The position numbers were made by a program, and so were the translations under genes. Positions 1 to 11,699 of a stretch of 64,000 nt of DNA are shown here, in pieces (the stretch's first letter is position 1; every line of letters begins with the position of its first letter). Below the pieces are notes generated by a model. That model had not been told where the DNA came from. It saw only the letters and a list, made by a program, of their open reading frames with translations, and did not search any database. Where the stretch lies: positions 496,001 to 560,000 of the forward strand of contig NC_088961.1 of the NCBI RefSeq assembly GCF_010111755.1, in the 5' to 3' direction. Origin of the DNA: Nakaseomyces glabratus (lineage: Eukaryota > Ascomycota > Saccharomycetes > Saccharomycetales > Saccharomycetaceae).

Positions 1-473
1 TCTAGGATGGCCCTGCCACCGATCTTGGCATTTTCGTTATCGTCTCTGATATCGATGTTAATAACATGCACGATCTTATTGAGACGGCCGCCTCTATTCA
101 TGAGATCCTCGCACACTGCATCAAAGCATCTCTCCTCGCAGGTGAACACAAAGTCAAAAGTCTTGGTACCCTCCTGCCACTTCTCTGGTGCTTTCTTGAG
201 CCTCCTGTTCCTATCCAGCATCTGCAGCAGCCCGTTGGCTTTGTAACGCTCAGCAGACTGGCTCAGCAGGTCGTTGTATATATCGTTGTAAGGCGTGCCG
301 AACGGGTACACGTTGGGCTTATCAAAGGACAAACCGGGTAGACGCACAGCAGAGCCGGTACCATACGAGCTGACCTCGTAGCCCGCTTCTTGCAGTATCC
401 TGTGCGACTCCATAGACCGATTGTTATTCGACGCACACACGGTGCAAAACTTCAGGGCCTGTTTCTGATCCAT
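1..473 (-). CDS. SSU72: RNA polymerase II CTD phosphatase Ssu72, N-terminal part (cut by the left edge)
   Basis: Reading the minus strand from the ATG at 473 gives an open frame of 157 codons that runs off the left edge. The protein begins [20 protein letters not shown], and the CASNNNRS stretch is the Cys-x5-Arg-Ser phosphatase loop of the Ssu72 family. A second conserved stretch, [19 protein letters not shown], lies near residues 108-126. Family knowledge: Ssu72 removes phosphate from Ser5 and Ser7 of the RNA polymerase II CTD and belongs to the cleavage and polyadenylation factor, acting in the nucleus in 3'-end formation and termination. The S. cerevisiae protein has 206 residues, so about 50 C-terminal residues lie outside. 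It is divergent from YME1. In S. cerevisiae SSU72 is on chromosome XIV, away from YME1, so the junction to the right is a synteny break. Confidence 0.95.
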   Translation of the reverse strand, partial: MDQKQALKFCTVCASNNNRSMESHRILQEAGYEVSSYGTGSAVRLPGLSFDKPNVYPFGTPYNDIYNDLLSQSAERYKANGLLQMLDRNRRLKKAPEKWQEGTKTFDFVFTCEERCFDAVCEDLMNRGGRLNKIVHVINIDIRDDNENAKIGGRAIL

Positions 474-1311
474 TTCAAATGCTGGCAAAAAATGCACTGT
501 TCAGTTGGTAAGTGGTATTTTGTAACAAGCGTAGTTTCCGAGTTTCAGTAGTACAAGACTCTGTAGTGTGTACTGATTTACAAGCAACCTAATCTATACT
601 AATAGCAAGGTATGAGTATGGTATTGCAGTATGCGGATGTGAAAGAAGTGCCTTAAGAAAGAGGACGGATGTCACGTACATAGAGATGTTGAAAAAGCTA
701 GGTCACATGTATATACACTTATACGTAAATGGCATCCACCTGATCTGCAGTACAAAACGATTTATACCAATTATTCGGCCGGGTAAAATCATCAAAAGAG
801 ATTCATAACTTCATTCAATACGACAGGACAAACAGCATCTTTGACGAAACCGGACTTCTCGGAGAAGGCAGGGAAGGGGGGCAAGGCCTGTGCGGTTTCT
901 AAGATATTTCTCTGTCACCCCAGCAGAGAGATGAATATCGTGTAGAGCTACAAATTTCCGAGATTTGGTAATTGGGTGAGCGAGAAGGGCCCAGAAGCCT
1001 TTTTTCCGACTTTCTCAACGTTTGCGATGTCCTGAACAACCGTACACCCCCGTGTGTGGGAAACCGTGGTGTAATCCCATTTGGGGGGGTGTTCTGGGCT
1101 TTAAGTTGTGTGATACCAAATATAGGACTTGAAAGTAGTGCTGGGACCGGGGGAGGCTGTGTGGGAGTACAAAAATTAAGCGCCCAAAAGTACTTGGATA
1201 TAGTTTATATTTGGGGGAAAAACAGGAGTTTACTACTGCGCTATTGACCTCTTTGTTCTAATTAAAATTTCACGCGGGGGGTTAGGTACACATTTAGGTA
1301 CAATATAAGAG
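474..1311. other. SSU72/YME1 divergent intergenic region
   Basis: This 838 bp region has no ATG-initiated frame resembling a gene. It contains one Reb1-type site (780-786) and a GTCACATG Cbf1-like motif at 702-709. G-rich tracts occur near 873-882 and 1081-1090. The frame at 972-1247 begins with TTG and has no recognisable features. Confidence 0.6.
780..786 (+). promoter_or_regulatory. Putative Reb1 site (CGGGTAA)
   Basis: CGGGTAA is the core recognised by the general regulatory factor Reb1. It sits between the divergent SSU72 and YME1 genes, about 300 bp from the SSU72 ATG. A nucleosome-clearing role is inferred from the motif and position only. Confidence 0.4.
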
Positions 1312-3549
1312 ATGATGTTGGCAGGTCTGCCCTCAGTGGCGAGGACTGCTATGTTGAGGAGTGTTTCTGTTGTAGGAGTCAGGTCTGTGTACAGTGGGCG
1401 TGCCAGTCTGCTGCGTATGTGCGCGAACCGGAGGTATTCTGATATGAAGAAAAGTGGCGATGAGGGCGCCACCGAGACATCGGGTGCAGCCTTGGGTGGT
1501 GGTAAGAGCGCAAGCGCTAACACAAATACAACAGCAACTACTGCGAACTCAAGTGCAAATGCCAATGCCAATGCCAATGCTAATGCTGATGCCTCGGTTT
1601 CGCATGCGTTATTGGCCACTAGAGAACAGGAGGCTAACAAGGATCTAACAAACCCAGAGGCACAAGCGACTTTCTACAAACTGCTACTGCAATCAAACTA
1701 CCCACAGTATGTGGTCTCGAGATTTGAAACGCCGGGGATCGCCTCGTCTCCGGAGTGTATGGAGCTCTACATGGAGGCTCTGCAAAGAATAGGAAGGCAC
1801 GCCGAGGCTGATTCGGTCAGACAGAACTTGCTTACAGCATCCTCTGCTGGCGCTGTCAATCCGTCATTGGCTTCCTCTTCGCCAGGTTCCTCGGGCTACC
1901 ACACGACATTTCCATCCCTTTATTCTCCACTGTATGGTTCCCGCAAAGAGCCCTTGCATGTGGTAGTCTCTGAATCAACTTTTACAGTGGTTTCTCGTTG
2001 GATCAAATGGGTATTGTTTTTTGGTATTTTCGCTTACGGTGTCTCTGAAGCATTCAAGTACATTGCAGAAAACACTACTTTGCTAAAGAACTCTGAAGTG
2101 GCCGATAAATCTGTTGATGTAGCAAAGACCAACGTCAAGTTTGATGATGTTCGTGGTTGTGACGAGGCTCGTGCTGAACTGGAAGAGATCGTTGACTTCT
2201 TGAAAGACCCAGCCAAGTATGAATCCCTAGGTGGTAAGTTGCCAAAGGGTGTCTTGCTGACTGGTCCACCAGGTACCGGTAAAACATTGCTAGCTCGTGC
2301 CACCGCAGGTGAAGCAGGTGTTGATTTCTTCTTTATGTCGGGTTCTGAATTTGATGAGGTCTACGTTGGTGTTGGTGCCAAACGTATCCGTGAACTGTTC
2401 TCACAAGCTCGTGCGCGTGCTCCAGCTATCATATTCATCGATGAATTGGACGCCATCGGAGGAAAACGTAACCCAAAAGATCAAGCCTACGCAAAGCAAA
2501 CTTTGAATCAGCTTCTGGTCGAATTGGATGGTTTCTCACAAACCAGCGGTATTATCATCATTGGTGCAACCAATTTCCCAGAATCGTTGGATAAGGCTCT
2601 GACCAGACCGGGTAGATTTGATAAAGTTGTGAACGTCGATCTACCTGATGTACGTGGTCGTGCTGATATTTTGAAGCATCACATGAAAAAGATTACTCTA
2701 GCACCAAACGTGGATCCAACTATCATAGCACGTGGAACGCCAGGCCTATCTGGTGCGGAATTGGCTAATCTTGTTAACCAAGCTGCCGTGTATGCCTGTC
2801 AAAAGAATGCAATTGCTGTTGACATGACACATTTCGAATGGGCTAAAGATAAGATTCTAATGGGTGCTGAGAGAAAGACGATGGTTTTGACTGAAGCTTC
2901 GAGACGTGCAACCGCTTATCATGAAGCTGGTCATGCTATTATGGCCCTATACACTAATGGTGCTACTCCATTGTATAAGGCTACCATTTTGCCAAGAGGC
3001 AGGGCATTGGGTGTCACATTCCAATTGCCAGAAATGGATAAAGTGGATATCACGAAGAGGGAATGTCTAGCAAGACTTGATGTATGCATGGGCGGAAAAA
3101 TTGCCGAGGAGATAATATATGGAAAGGAAAACACCACAAGTGGGTGTGGCTCCGATTTACAGAGTGCCACTGGTACCGCTCGTGCTATGGTAACACAATA
3201 TGGTATGTGTGAAGATGTAGGACCAGTGAACCTAGGAGACAACTGGGACAGTTGGTCTAATAACATCAAAAATACAGCTGATAATGCCGTCATAAGTATA
3301 CTAAAGGAGTCTGAAGAGAGGACCAGAAAACTACTGGAAGAAAAGAACGAAGAGCTCCACAGATTGGCCCAAGGTCTTGTTGAGTATGAAACGTTAGATG
3401 CCTCAGAAATTGAAAAGATATGCAAAGGGGAGCCAATTAATAAAAGCAAATCATCTACTAATACTGTGGTTGAAGGGCCTGACAGTGATGAGAGAAAGGA
3501 TATCGGTGGTGGAGACAAGTCGAAGATACCGACAATGTTAAAAGTTTAA
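1312..3549 (+). CDS. YME1: Mitochondrial inner-membrane i-AAA protease Yme1
   Basis: The 745-residue protein matches the length of S. cerevisiae Yme1 (747). The N-terminus is Arg-rich and acid-poor, as expected of a mitochondrial presequence. One membrane segment lies near residues 230-248. The AAA module has Walker A GPPGTGKT at 318-325 and Walker B IIFIDE at 373-378, and the M41 metalloprotease domain has its zinc site HEAGH at 537-541. Family knowledge: Yme1 forms a hexamer facing the intermembrane space and degrades unfolded or unassembled proteins, including small Tim proteins and lipid-transfer factors. Translation is taken from the first of two adjacent ATGs at 1312 and 1315. An Asn-Ala repeat at residues 82-94 is unusual (see separate entry). 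Next to it, CCL1 is convergent, as in S. cerevisiae. Confidence 0.97.
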   Translation: MMLAGLPSVARTAMLRSVSVVGVRSVYSGRASLLRMCANRRYSDMKKSGDEGATETSGAALGGGKSASANTNTTATTANSSANANANANANADASVSHALLATREQEANKDLTNPEAQATFYKLLLQSNYPQYVVSRFETPGIASSPECMELYMEALQRIGRHAEADSVRQNLLTASSAGAVNPSLASSSPGSSGYHTTFPSLYSPLYGSRKEPLHVVVSESTFTVVSRWIKWVLFFGIFAYGVSEAFKYIAENTTLLKNSEVADKSVDVAKTNVKFDDVRGCDEARAELEEIVDFLKDPAKYESLGGKLPKGVLLTGPPGTGKTLLARATAGEAGVDFFFMSGSEFDEVYVGVGAKRIRELFSQARARAPAIIFIDELDAIGGKRNPKDQAYAKQTLNQLLVELDGFSQTSGIIIIGATNFPESLDKALTRPGRFDKVVNVDLPDVRGRADILKHHMKKITLAPNVDPTIIARGTPGLSGAELANLVNQAAVYACQKNAIAVDMTHFEWAKDKILMGAERKTMVLTEASRRATAYHEAGHAIMALYTNGATPLYKATILPRGRALGVTFQLPEMDKVDITKRECLARLDVCMGGKIAEEIIYGKENTTSGCGSDLQSATGTARAMVTQYGMCEDVGPVNLGDNWDSWSNNIKNTADNAVISILKESEERTRKLLEEKNEELHRLAQGLVEYETLDASEIEKICKGEPINKSKSSTNTVVEGPDSDERKDIGGGDKSKIPTMLKV
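1555..1593 (+). repeat. Coding hexanucleotide repeat (Asn-Ala)n in YME1
   Basis: A six-base unit of the form GCC AAT, with GCA, GCT and one GAT variant, is repeated about six times and encodes alternating Ala and Asn at residues 82-94. It lies between the presequence and the folded domain, where length changes would be tolerated. Confidence 0.85.
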
Positions 3550-3817
3550 AATACTATTGATGTTGATTTATCAAGTAAAACTTGAGAATTGTATATTATA
3601 GACATTTATGGATCCACTTTTTTTAACCTGTAAACTAGCATTAGATAGCATGGAAGATTGGTTACTTCCTAATTTTTACATCAACCAATTATAATTTGTA
3701 AATAGACTCTGGTATTTAAAATATAAACAATATCATGATTATCACCATTTTATTACAATAATTCTCATTATTATTTAAATTGTACTTGAATGCATATCAA
3801 TTATCTGTTTGTTTGGA

Positions 3818-4921
3818 TCACTGGGGCGGCAACACCTTTTGCTTTTTTGCTGGTGAATCTTCCGAATCCTTGGGTGGTTCTCGTTTCAACCTGTTTAGTA
3901 GCCCTTCTGGGTTTTCACAGTAGTATATCTTTGCCATAATTCCCTTTGCCTCCTGCACGCTAATAGTAATTGGTTTCTCCAGGATTTCCTTACATGATTG
4001 AACTACACTTAAGAGCCTCTCAAAATTAATGTGATGAATGCTGTGAGACTTGTCAGTAGTATTATCAGTCGTTTGAGCGTCCTGTCCATGGAATTTCAGT
4101 TCTAAGTATCTTGTTGTTAAAGCCTCATCTTCTATCATTAGAGTTGCTAACGTTATTTGTGGTGGAGTATAGAAATAAACAGCATCAGTCAGTAGAGCTT
4201 CCGTTATTCTCTTCTTACATTTTTCGTAAATCTTACCCATGTACTTCAAGTCGATCTTGCCATGTAACGTCTTCTGGATATCTAAAAAGAAACCATGTAA
4301 TGGTTTATATGGGTGGTGGTTCATTAACGTGAACTTTAGCGTTTCTAAGAGTTTGAATTCATATTTCAGTATGGTCTCCTTTGTTGCCTTTGCCTTCTCC
4401 GCAAATGAATTCACACTTATGAAATAGTTCTCTGATTTGCAAGCCAGAAAAATTGTGGTATGTACAATGTCCTTTGGCTCAACCTCTAATACTGAGTTTT
4501 CCAAAAAGAATCTCCTAAAAAATGAAATTGAGGTGGCTACCACTTCAGTGGGTAAGCTCATCTTCTGAGCAATGACTTGTACTTTTTGCGCATAGAAGTT
4601 TACCAGTTTGAGTTCTTCCTCCGTGGTAATCGGTGTGGCTTTGCTATCTATCACTTTCGCTACATCAGGCGTTAACTCATCCTTGTGTTTCTCCTTGAAT
4701 GCCCTAAGCTTCTCTTCTATAACAACCACAGCCCTAGCATTCGTCTCTGTACGTTTCTGTAACAACTTGTCAGGTGTAAACGACCATAACCTGAATTGTG
4801 AGGAGTGTCTATATAGATCATCATCAGTTAACCTCTTGTAATTAGGTGGATGCTCAACTGGCTTCGCATCAGGCGTTGAAGAATTTTGTGGACTCTGCGT
4901 AGACACACCAGACTCTGACAT
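3818..4921 (-). CDS. CCL1: Cyclin H homologue Ccl1, TFIIH kinase (TFIIK) subunit
   Basis: This 367-codon frame starts at the ATG at 4921. The RHSSQFRLWSFTP stretch (near residues 39-51) is the conserved N-terminal helix of the cyclin H family, followed by two cyclin folds from about 95 to 320, including a VVATSISFFRRFF helix. S. cerevisiae Ccl1 has 393 residues. Family knowledge: Ccl1 pairs with the kinase Kin28 and with Tfb3 to form TFIIK, which phosphorylates Ser5 of the RNA polymerase II CTD during initiation. The acidic, Lys-rich C-terminus is poorly conserved. It is convergent with YME1 and divergent from ATH1, the same arrangement as YPR024W-YPR025C-YPR026W. Confidence 0.95.
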   Translation of the reverse strand: MSESGVSTQSPQNSSTPDAKPVEHPPNYKRLTDDDLYRHSSQFRLWSFTPDKLLQKRTETNARAVVVIEEKLRAFKEKHKDELTPDVAKVIDSKATPITTEEELKLVNFYAQKVQVIAQKMSLPTEVVATSISFFRRFFLENSVLEVEPKDIVHTTIFLACKSENYFISVNSFAEKAKATKETILKYEFKLLETLKFTLMNHHPYKPLHGFFLDIQKTLHGKIDLKYMGKIYEKCKKRITEALLTDAVYFYTPPQITLATLMIEDEALTTRYLELKFHGQDAQTTDNTTDKSHSIHHINFERLLSVVQSCKEILEKPITISVQEAKGIMAKIYYCENPEGLLNRLKREPPKDSEDSPAKKQKVLPPQ

Positions 4922-6160
4922 TTGCTGTTATTATGCTTTGTTTGTTTGTTTTACCAGGTATACAGCCATTGGGAGCTACAAAACTAGTATTTTTAACTGT
5001 ATCATCCTTTTTCCCATACATTGAAAAATCTTGTGATTTGAGCCCATCGCGCAAAGTTGGAAAAGTTTCAAAAGGGCAAGCTACTAGTAACAGCATTTAA
5101 GAATAATTACAACCACGAGAGACAAGAATTGTGGTATAAACGATTACAAAGACAACATAGGTAACTTAGTTGTCTGAAGAATCTGTTAGTACTTATCAAT
5201 TGTTGATACTTGATGCGCACCCTAATTTTCCTAGCTTTGAATACACTAAAATCTTGCTGAATAATCTGTACAATTGAAGTATTTGTTGATGCTTGCCATA
5301 TGTGTGTATATGAACAAAAATATTTACGAAGGTTGAGAATGTACTTGGTTGAGGTTGTATGTGTACAGCCGTTGTTGAACTTTTACTTTTTTTTTTACCT
5401 TAAGTTGGAGTCTAGAATATAGTTTGGACAGCTTTATCGTACAGCTTATCCCCCCACACAAATACATATACCATACGCATACAATAAGCATAAGCCTAGA
5501 ATGGTGAAGCCAATTATATGCAGACTGTACATTGCAATTGTTGCATTTATCAGGCATACGACACCCTTACGACATCACAAGACATAACGTATTTCAGCAA
5601 CATAAAGAGGCAATAGCGCAACGGGTCAATTGATTGCGAAGAACAGATTATTAGAAACAAAACACGCAAAGAAATACAAGATTGCTACAGCATATCTATC
5701 CTTTAATGCACCTTTGTATGCGGGGGGTGTACCTTATCATTACTTTTGACGTCTTAATAGTCAAAATAGTCAATTCCTAGCGAAATTGCGTAGTGAAGTC
5801 ATTTTGAAAGCTTTTTGATATTTTTCAGGGAACTAACGGATGATTCAAAGGGGATAAAGGGCATCGCTAATTTCTCGAGAATTTGTTGCTAAATTAGATA
5901 TTTTTGGTGAGGGACTAAGATATGTATTGTTAATCAGGTTGGAGTGGGAACAGCTACTGAAAAGTTTAACGACGGCTTTGCTACATGATTGTTGAGAGAG
6001 ACTCTTGTCTTCGCCATTTTTGATACCCCACATCCTTTTTTTTTGTTTTTGGTAACATTGCTAAATTTCTGATTATAACACAACACAACACACACACACA
6101 AACTCTGTAAATAATAACAAGACAACACTGCAAGTAGCGAGGTCTGGAAAGAGAAGTACA
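4922..6160. other. CCL1/ATH1 divergent intergenic region
   Basis: This stretch of 1.24 kb has no supported gene. It contains one AGGGG stress-response core (5849-5853), a G-run near 5721 and a CA-rich tract at 6077-6101 just ahead of ATH1, typical of a yeast 5' leader. An ATG frame of 77 codons on the minus strand (5324-5557) is Cys-rich but resembles nothing I know. Confidence 0.6.
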
Positions 6161-9100
6161 ATGGGGTTTAAGGACAAAATTCTTTTTTGGAAGGATGAGG
6201 TGCAATACAGAACGCTAGCTGTAGCAGACCAAGTTGCTAATAGGTTCTTCCATTCTTTTGAAAACGTATATAAGGGAGACGAATCTGTCGAAGATGCTGA
6301 CTCGAGACCTGTTGGTTTAACTAATGAAACTCTTTCACATAGTTCTGATTTTTTTGTATTACCAGAAGAGAGAATAAGTACAAGAGTGAAAATACGAAGA
6401 CAGAATATACTGAATACGACACTTATACTAGGAATGTTGATTGCGTTAGTTATCTGGACGGCTATTCTGTCCACTAACTCCTACTTTAGTAGCTCCCTTG
6501 CCTCAGCGTCCCCCTTATTTAACAAAGAAGGGAGAGTGGTGAGACCCATGAGGGAGTCCAACTTGGGTTTGCATGCGGACCCTCAAACCAGAAAGTCTTC
6601 AAAGACCCTGTATGATTTGCTGTCTGATTTCGACAACGCTTTTTATGATGATGAAAATATGATCTTGGGTTCTCTTGCCTTTGGTGAGAACACTTACTCA
6701 AGACAACCATACGTTGCTAATGGTTACATTGGCTCACGTATCCCAAATATTGGTTTTGGTTACGCTTTGGATACTCTAAATTTATATGCTGATGCTCCTG
6801 GGGCTTTGAATAACGGCTGGCCGTTGAGAAACAGAAGATTTGCTGGGTCATTCGTCTCCGATTTCTACTCCTTGCAAGCCAAACTAAACTCTACTAACTT
6901 TCCTGAGTTGGATGAGAAAGGATACACTACTGTAATTTCATCAATTCCTGAATGGACTGATTTGCAATTTACTGTTGATCTTAACGGTACTAATTGGTTT
7001 AATCCGCAATCTGTTTTGATTGATGATGTCATTAATTATAACCAAAATTTGTCGATGAAGGATGGCATCGTCTCAACAAATATGGACTGGTTGAATGGTA
7101 TGATCAATATTAAGAGCGAAGTTTGGGCCCATAGAAAAATTCATTCTTTGGGGATTACCAGATTAGAAATCTCCTTAAACCTGGACGCCCTCCCTGATGA
7201 ATTTACTGAATTACCGGTAACTATCTATGACATTATCGACTTCAACACTTCTCACAGGACAACTCTATATGAAAAGGGCCAGGACGAAGATAATAAGGCC
7301 ATTTACATGATTGTTAATCCAGAAAATGTTCCATATTCAAATGCTGTTGTCTACTCTACGTGCACCATTAAAGGAACTGAAAATAACTTCTCACCATACA
7401 ACTTTACTTCTGATGATAGGATTGCCAGGAACTATATGACCAACTTGACTGAGGAAAATCCGAAGGTTGTAATATATAAGTACACAAGTGTTGTTTCCTC
7501 CGAATACAACAATGACGAGCCTAATCCAAATGTCAATTTAAAATTTGCCAGCAACATTGCAAACACTGCTAAGGGTAACTATAAATCCTTACTTTCTAAT
7601 CATAAGAGGGCATGGTATGACTTGTACAACGATGCCTTTATCGAAATTCCCTCTGATAGTCTTCTGGAAATGACTGCAAGATCTTCGTTGTTCCACTTAC
7701 TTGCCAATACAAGGCAATATAATGTTTCAACAACAAGGGGTCTACCAGTTGGTGTTGGTGGTTTATCTTCGGACTCCTATGGTGGTATGGTATTCTGGGA
7801 TGCGGATGTCTGGATGGCTCCAGCACTCCTACCTTTCTTTCCTAATATTGCTATGAACATGAACAATTATAGAAATGCCACACATCAGCAAGCCATAGAA
7901 AATGCTAAGCAGTATAACTATCCAGGAGCTGTTTATCCTTGGACTTCTGGTAGGTATGCTAACTGTACTTCTACTGGGCCATGTATTGATTATGAATATC
8001 ATATTAATGTTGACATTGCTCTTGCATCATTTTCCATATATATGAATGGTGCAGAAGGTGCAGATGAGGACTATTTACGTTTCACAACATGGCCAATGGT
8101 TAAGGATGCAGCAGTGTTTTTCAAAGCCTACGTCAAATACAATGAGACTTTAGGTGAATATGAGACATATAATCTAACAGATCCGGATGAATTCGCTAAT
8201 CATGTTAACAATGGTGCTTTCACCAATGCTGGTATAAAAACACTTTTGAAATGGGCAACTGATATTGGTACCCATTTGGGTGAAGAAGTTGATCCAAAAT
8301 GGATGGAAATAGCCGATAACATACACATCCCTAGATCAGATTCTAATATTACTTTGGAATACTCCGGTATGAATAGCTCTGTTGAAATCAAGCAAGCAGA
8401 TGTAACTTTGATGGTCTATCCATTGGGATACATTAATGATGAATCGATTTTGAATAATGCAATTAAAGATCTATATTACTATTCTGAAAGGCAATCTGCT
8501 TCAGGTCCTGCTATGACCTATCCAGTATTTGTTGCTGCTGCTGCTAGTCTATTGAACCACGGATCATCTTCTCAGAGCTATCTATACAAGTCGGTTCTAC
8601 CTTATTTGCGTTCTCCTTTTGCCCAGTTTAGTGAACAGTCGGACGATAATTTCTTAACAAATGGTCTCACACAGCCAGCATTCCCATTTTTAACTGCAAA
8701 CGGTGGTTTCTTGCAGAGTATTTTGTTTGGCTTAACTGGTCTAAGATATTCTTACGAGGTCACGCCAAGGACTAAGAAGATCAGTAGATTACTAAAATTT
8801 GATCCTGTTAAGCTTCCACTATTGCCAGGTGGTATCGCCATTCGAAACTTCAAATATATGGGTCAGGTATTGGACATTATCATTGATGATAACAACGGCA
8901 CTATTGCTCATAAAGGTGGAGATAAACCGATCAGAATCAAGGTGCCTAATCGTGATATACTGCATGACAGGAACATTACTTCAGCGTTGTATTCGAAGAG
9001 AGACGATGATCTTTCTGCTACTGACGACTATTATGGTACTTACTTTACTTTGTATCCTAATGAAGAGCTGGTCATTCCATTATATGATACTAAACTAAAT

Positions 9101-9799
9101 ATTGATGGAAACATTGCCGAAAGCAAGCAGATTACAAACTTGACGGCTGGTGTTCCTGGAGATGTTGGCTTCTCAGCATTGGATGGTAACAATTACACGC
9201 ATTGGCAACCATTCGATAAAAGTGATAATGCAAAGCTCTTGATTGATTTAGGTTTCAACAGCACGCATGTCATTAAAAAGGGTATCATCCTGTGGGGACA
9301 AAGACCAGCAAAGAACATTTCATTGTCAGTCTTGCCTCACTCAGAAAGGATCGAACAACTATTTGCTAATATTACAGACCTGTTAGAAACATCTTCAATA
9401 ACTAAAGGTGGTTCACTATTGAATCAAATGTTAGGTCAGACACAGTCTAATGTCACAGCAGAAATTGATGATGATATCCTAGCTCTGTTGAATTGGAAAG
9501 GCGATGATCTGGATCAATTGATTCCTTACTTGCCTGATATGCATCTCTTGCAAGAGAAATTCATACCAATCTTAAAGGATTATCCTATAAAGCCAAACCA
9601 AAGATATTACAAAGAGATTATCGATGATGACATTATTAAGTTGCTACCAAGTAACACCACTGAATTCACCATAGATTATAACTCTATACCAGGAGGTGAG
9701 AAGCGAGCAAGATATGTAGTTTTGACAGTCCATGGTACTTATGACGATGATGATGACCTGAAAGGCGCAACCATCAAGGAAATTGTCCTTCAAGAATGA
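6161..9799 (+). CDS. ATH1: Acid trehalase Ath1 (GH65, type II membrane protein)
   Basis: The protein has 1212 residues, against 1211 in S. cerevisiae. A cytosolic tail of about 83 residues precedes one hydrophobic segment at roughly 84-106, and the rest is luminal or extracellular with many N-glycosylation sequons. The GH65 fold is shown by [20 protein letters not shown] near residue 182 and [17 protein letters not shown] near 541. Family knowledge: Ath1 cleaves trehalose to two glucose molecules at the cell surface or in the vacuole, and in N. glabratus it is needed for growth on external trehalose. Translation is assigned to the ATG at 6161, the first codon of the frame after a CA-rich leader. 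An aspartate run near residue 1200 (DDDDD) is low complexity. Downstream, the S. cerevisiae neighbour YPR027C is missing and a tRNA gene lies in its place. Confidence 0.97.
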   Translation: MGFKDKILFWKDEVQYRTLAVADQVANRFFHSFENVYKGDESVEDADSRPVGLTNETLSHSSDFFVLPEERISTRVKIRRQNILNTTLILGMLIALVIWTAILSTNSYFSSSLASASPLFNKEGRVVRPMRESNLGLHADPQTRKSSKTLYDLLSDFDNAFYDDENMILGSLAFGENTYSRQPYVANGYIGSRIPNIGFGYALDTLNLYADAPGALNNGWPLRNRRFAGSFVSDFYSLQAKLNSTNFPELDEKGYTTVISSIPEWTDLQFTVDLNGTNWFNPQSVLIDDVINYNQNLSMKDGIVSTNMDWLNGMINIKSEVWAHRKIHSLGITRLEISLNLDALPDEFTELPVTIYDIIDFNTSHRTTLYEKGQDEDNKAIYMIVNPENVPYSNAVVYSTCTIKGTENNFSPYNFTSDDRIARNYMTNLTEENPKVVIYKYTSVVSSEYNNDEPNPNVNLKFASNIANTAKGNYKSLLSNHKRAWYDLYNDAFIEIPSDSLLEMTARSSLFHLLANTRQYNVSTTRGLPVGVGGLSSDSYGGMVFWDADVWMAPALLPFFPNIAMNMNNYRNATHQQAIENAKQYNYPGAVYPWTSGRYANCTSTGPCIDYEYHINVDIALASFSIYMNGAEGADEDYLRFTTWPMVKDAAVFFKAYVKYNETLGEYETYNLTDPDEFANHVNNGAFTNAGIKTLLKWATDIGTHLGEEVDPKWMEIADNIHIPRSDSNITLEYSGMNSSVEIKQADVTLMVYPLGYINDESILNNAIKDLYYYSERQSASGPAMTYPVFVAAAASLLNHGSSSQSYLYKSVLPYLRSPFAQFSEQSDDNFLTNGLTQPAFPFLTANGGFLQSILFGLTGLRYSYEVTPRTKKISRLLKFDPVKLPLLPGGIAIRNFKYMGQVLDIIIDDNNGTIAHKGGDKPIRIKVPNRDILHDRNITSALYSKRDDDLSATDDYYGTYFTLYPNEELVIPLYDTKLNIDGNIAESKQITNLTAGVPGDVGFSALDGNNYTHWQPFDKSDNAKLLIDLGFNSTHVIKKGIILWGQRPAKNISLSVLPHSERIEQLFANITDLLETSSITKGGSLLNQMLGQTQSNVTAEIDDDILALLNWKGDDLDQLIPYLPDMHLLQEKFIPILKDYPIKPNQRYYKEIIDDDIIKLLPSNTTEFTIDYNSIPGGEKRARYVVLTVHGTYDDDDDLKGATIKEIVLQE

Positions 9800-10030
9800 A
9801 ACTGGGGATCTAGCTCATATCTACACATAATTACTTGGCAGAGTAATTAGTTTATTTTTTATAATCTGGATAAAAAAATCTGAAATTACTTACAATATTT
9901 TAAATATTCCCTTTGTATCTTTTACAATAAATGTTCAATATTCTTTGTGATAAGTGGCTTTCAATAAATGTAGGCCTTTGGATAGTTGAGAACTATTCGT
10001 ACATGCAGAGCACATAGATAATGCACTAAC

Positions 10031-10044
10031 AAAAAAAAATAAAA
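10031..10044 (-). terminator. RNA polymerase III terminator of tRNA-Phe
   Basis: Immediately after the tRNA 3' end, the transcribed strand reads TTTT, A, then nine T residues. An oligo-T run right after the discriminator base is the standard Pol III stop signal. Confidence 0.8.
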
Positions 10045-10142
10045 TGCGATTTCTGTGGATCGAACACAGGACCTCCAGATAACTTGTTGACCGAAGTTTT
10101 CGAATCTTCAGTCTGGCGCTCTCCCAACTGAGCTAAAACCGC
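10045..10142 (-). tRNA. tRNA-Phe (anticodon GAA) with a 25-nt intron
   Basis: On the minus strand the gene runs from 10142 to 10045. The acceptor stem GCGGTTT pairs with AAATCGC (one G-U pair), the D-arm reads GCTCAGTTGGGAGAGC, the anticodon loop is CTGAAGA with anticodon GAA, and the T-arm is CTGTG-TTCGATC-CACAG. The exons are 10106-10142 (37 nt) and 10045-10080 (36 nt), giving a 73-nt mature tRNA before CCA addition. The intron, 10081-10105, interrupts the gene one base 3' of the anticodon, as in all yeast nuclear introns. It keeps the ACTTCGGTCAA core known from S. cerevisiae tRNA-Phe but is a few bases longer. Confidence 0.97.
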
Positions 10143-10969
10143 TTAGTAAATTAGATGTTAGATCATAATAAGCTGGAGACTGTATTAACTTTATTTGAGC
10201 AAGACTTTTTAAAATTTACATTTAATACCCTTTTAGTCGCAAAGGAAGGACACTAAAATAATATAAGATCTAAATTATTGGTGCCTCTCGAATAAGTTTG
10301 ATGGTTTGCCATTGTTTTCTATAGTTGAGCGTCCATAGACGGCCGACGTCCAGCGTTTCACTACAATTACATCATCTTGTCAGTTTTTTGATAACTTGCT
10401 ACCTTATGTGAGAACTTTTCTTATCCTTTCTAACTTTTAATACTACAAGTTGCTGCATTAGCCATGAAAAGAATTACTATATCAAAAAGGGCTTTTATGA
10501 AGTTCTCTTATTCTAACTATTATGTGAAAAGTACATCATATAATTGTGAATAAGTGACAAAAATAATGTTTTGGACAAGAATTAAGGATCTTGAATTTTT
10601 TAATTCTGTCCCACCTAGTAACCAACAGATGAGTCTCACCAACTCTAAGTAAATAATTCGTTCGTGGTCTTCCAGATTATTTTTTATCCCTTTTCTTTCA
10701 TCATCTTGTGGCTGAATGGCTTCGCCTAGCAAAACAAAGAAACACCGTTACCCTTTCTCGAGGGTTGTTTCATTCAATGAACAATTTGGATTAGCACAAT
10801 TGTTGATCCGTTGAGTAGAAAAGGCAACGACTATTTCTTGCAATCAATTTAATAATTTCCCAACAATTATTTTTCCCCACCTATTACCTTATAGTGTTAA
10901 TTTCACCTGTTTCTACCTGTGTTTTATATTGATAACAGTATAAGAAAAGAGAAATTAAAATTAACAACA

Positions 10970-11503
10970 ATGGCTGACGTTATTTCTTCTTTGCAAACTC
11001 AATTGAAAGAATTAGACACCAAATTTGCTGGTAACAATGTTTTGAACCAATTGGAACAAAGAACCAATTTGCCAAAGTCTTATTTGGTTGTTGGCTCTAC
11101 CATCTTCTACTTACTTTTAATCTTTATCAATGTTGGTGGTATTGGTGAAATTTTAGGTAACTTTGCCGGTTTTGTTATCCCAGCTTACTACTCTATCCTA
11201 GCTTTGAAGACCACCACTACCAAGGATGACACTCAATTGTTGACCTACTGGATTGTCTTCAGTTTCTTGAATGTCATTGAATTCTGGTCCAAGGCTTTGC
11301 TATACATCATTCCATTCTACTGGTTCTTGAAAACCATCTTCCTGTTGTACATTGCTTTGCCACAAACTGGTGGTGCCACTATGATTTACAACCGTTTCAT
11401 CTCCCCATTGACTGACAAGTACATCTTGGGTCCAAAGAAGACCGATGGTGTGCAACAATCTGTTAAGGAAGCCTCTAGAGCTACCGGTGCTGCTACTCAC
11501 TAA
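10970..11503 (+). CDS. YOP1: ER membrane-shaping protein Yop1 (DP1/REEP family)
   Basis: This is a 177-residue protein (S. cerevisiae 180). The ATG at 10970 is chosen because it follows an A-rich leader (ACAACA) and gives the conserved N-terminus MADVISSLQTQL; the open frame extends further upstream but has no earlier ATG. Hydrophobic hairpin segments lie at about 37-80 and 95-130, with the family sequence YWIVFSFLNVIEFWSKALLY in the second, and a hydrophilic C-terminal tail follows. Family knowledge: Yop1 inserts as wedge-like hairpins with reticulons to curve tubular ER, and binds Sey1 and Ypt/Rab factors. Codon choice is strongly biased (TTG, GGT, AAG, ACC), which suggests high expression. 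It is convergent with APL4. Confidence 0.97.
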   Translation: MADVISSLQTQLKELDTKFAGNNVLNQLEQRTNLPKSYLVVGSTIFYLLLIFINVGGIGEILGNFAGFVIPAYYSILALKTTTTKDDTQLLTYWIVFSFLNVIEFWSKALLYIIPFYWFLKTIFLLYIALPQTGGATMIYNRFISPLTDKYILGPKKTDGVQQSVKEASRATGAATH

Positions 11504-11699
11504 ACTCAACCTATACTATTTTGATATATTATTTTATAAACATCATGACGAATAAAATAGACATAGTCATTTAGATGAGCAAGTAATACTAGATTTGTAT
11601 GAAATTTGAAAAACAAATAAGCTGTTCAGTATTTCTTAAAATGTTTTATGATATATACTTTATAAATTTCAAGATCATAATACTATTTATGGAAAGCCA

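Larger units (their letters stand above)
9800..10969. other. ATH1/YOP1 intergenic region carrying a tRNA gene
   Basis: Besides the tRNA-Phe gene, this 1.17 kb holds only AT-rich DNA. No frame with an ATG start and gene-like composition is present, and the S. cerevisiae YPR027C counterpart is absent. No solo LTR or other element was recognised beside the tRNA. Confidence 0.6.

Noticed and set aside
1233..1640. 135-codon antisense frame over the 5' end of YME1
   Set aside because: It is a mirror of the YME1 presequence and Asn-Ala repeat; the Ala/Leu-rich translation is a shadow of that repeat.
5324..5557. 77-codon minus-strand ATG frame between CCL1 and ATH1
   Set aside because: It has no recognisable similarity and ordinary length for chance in a 1.2 kb AT-rich region. 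Only conservation in a sister species would revive it.
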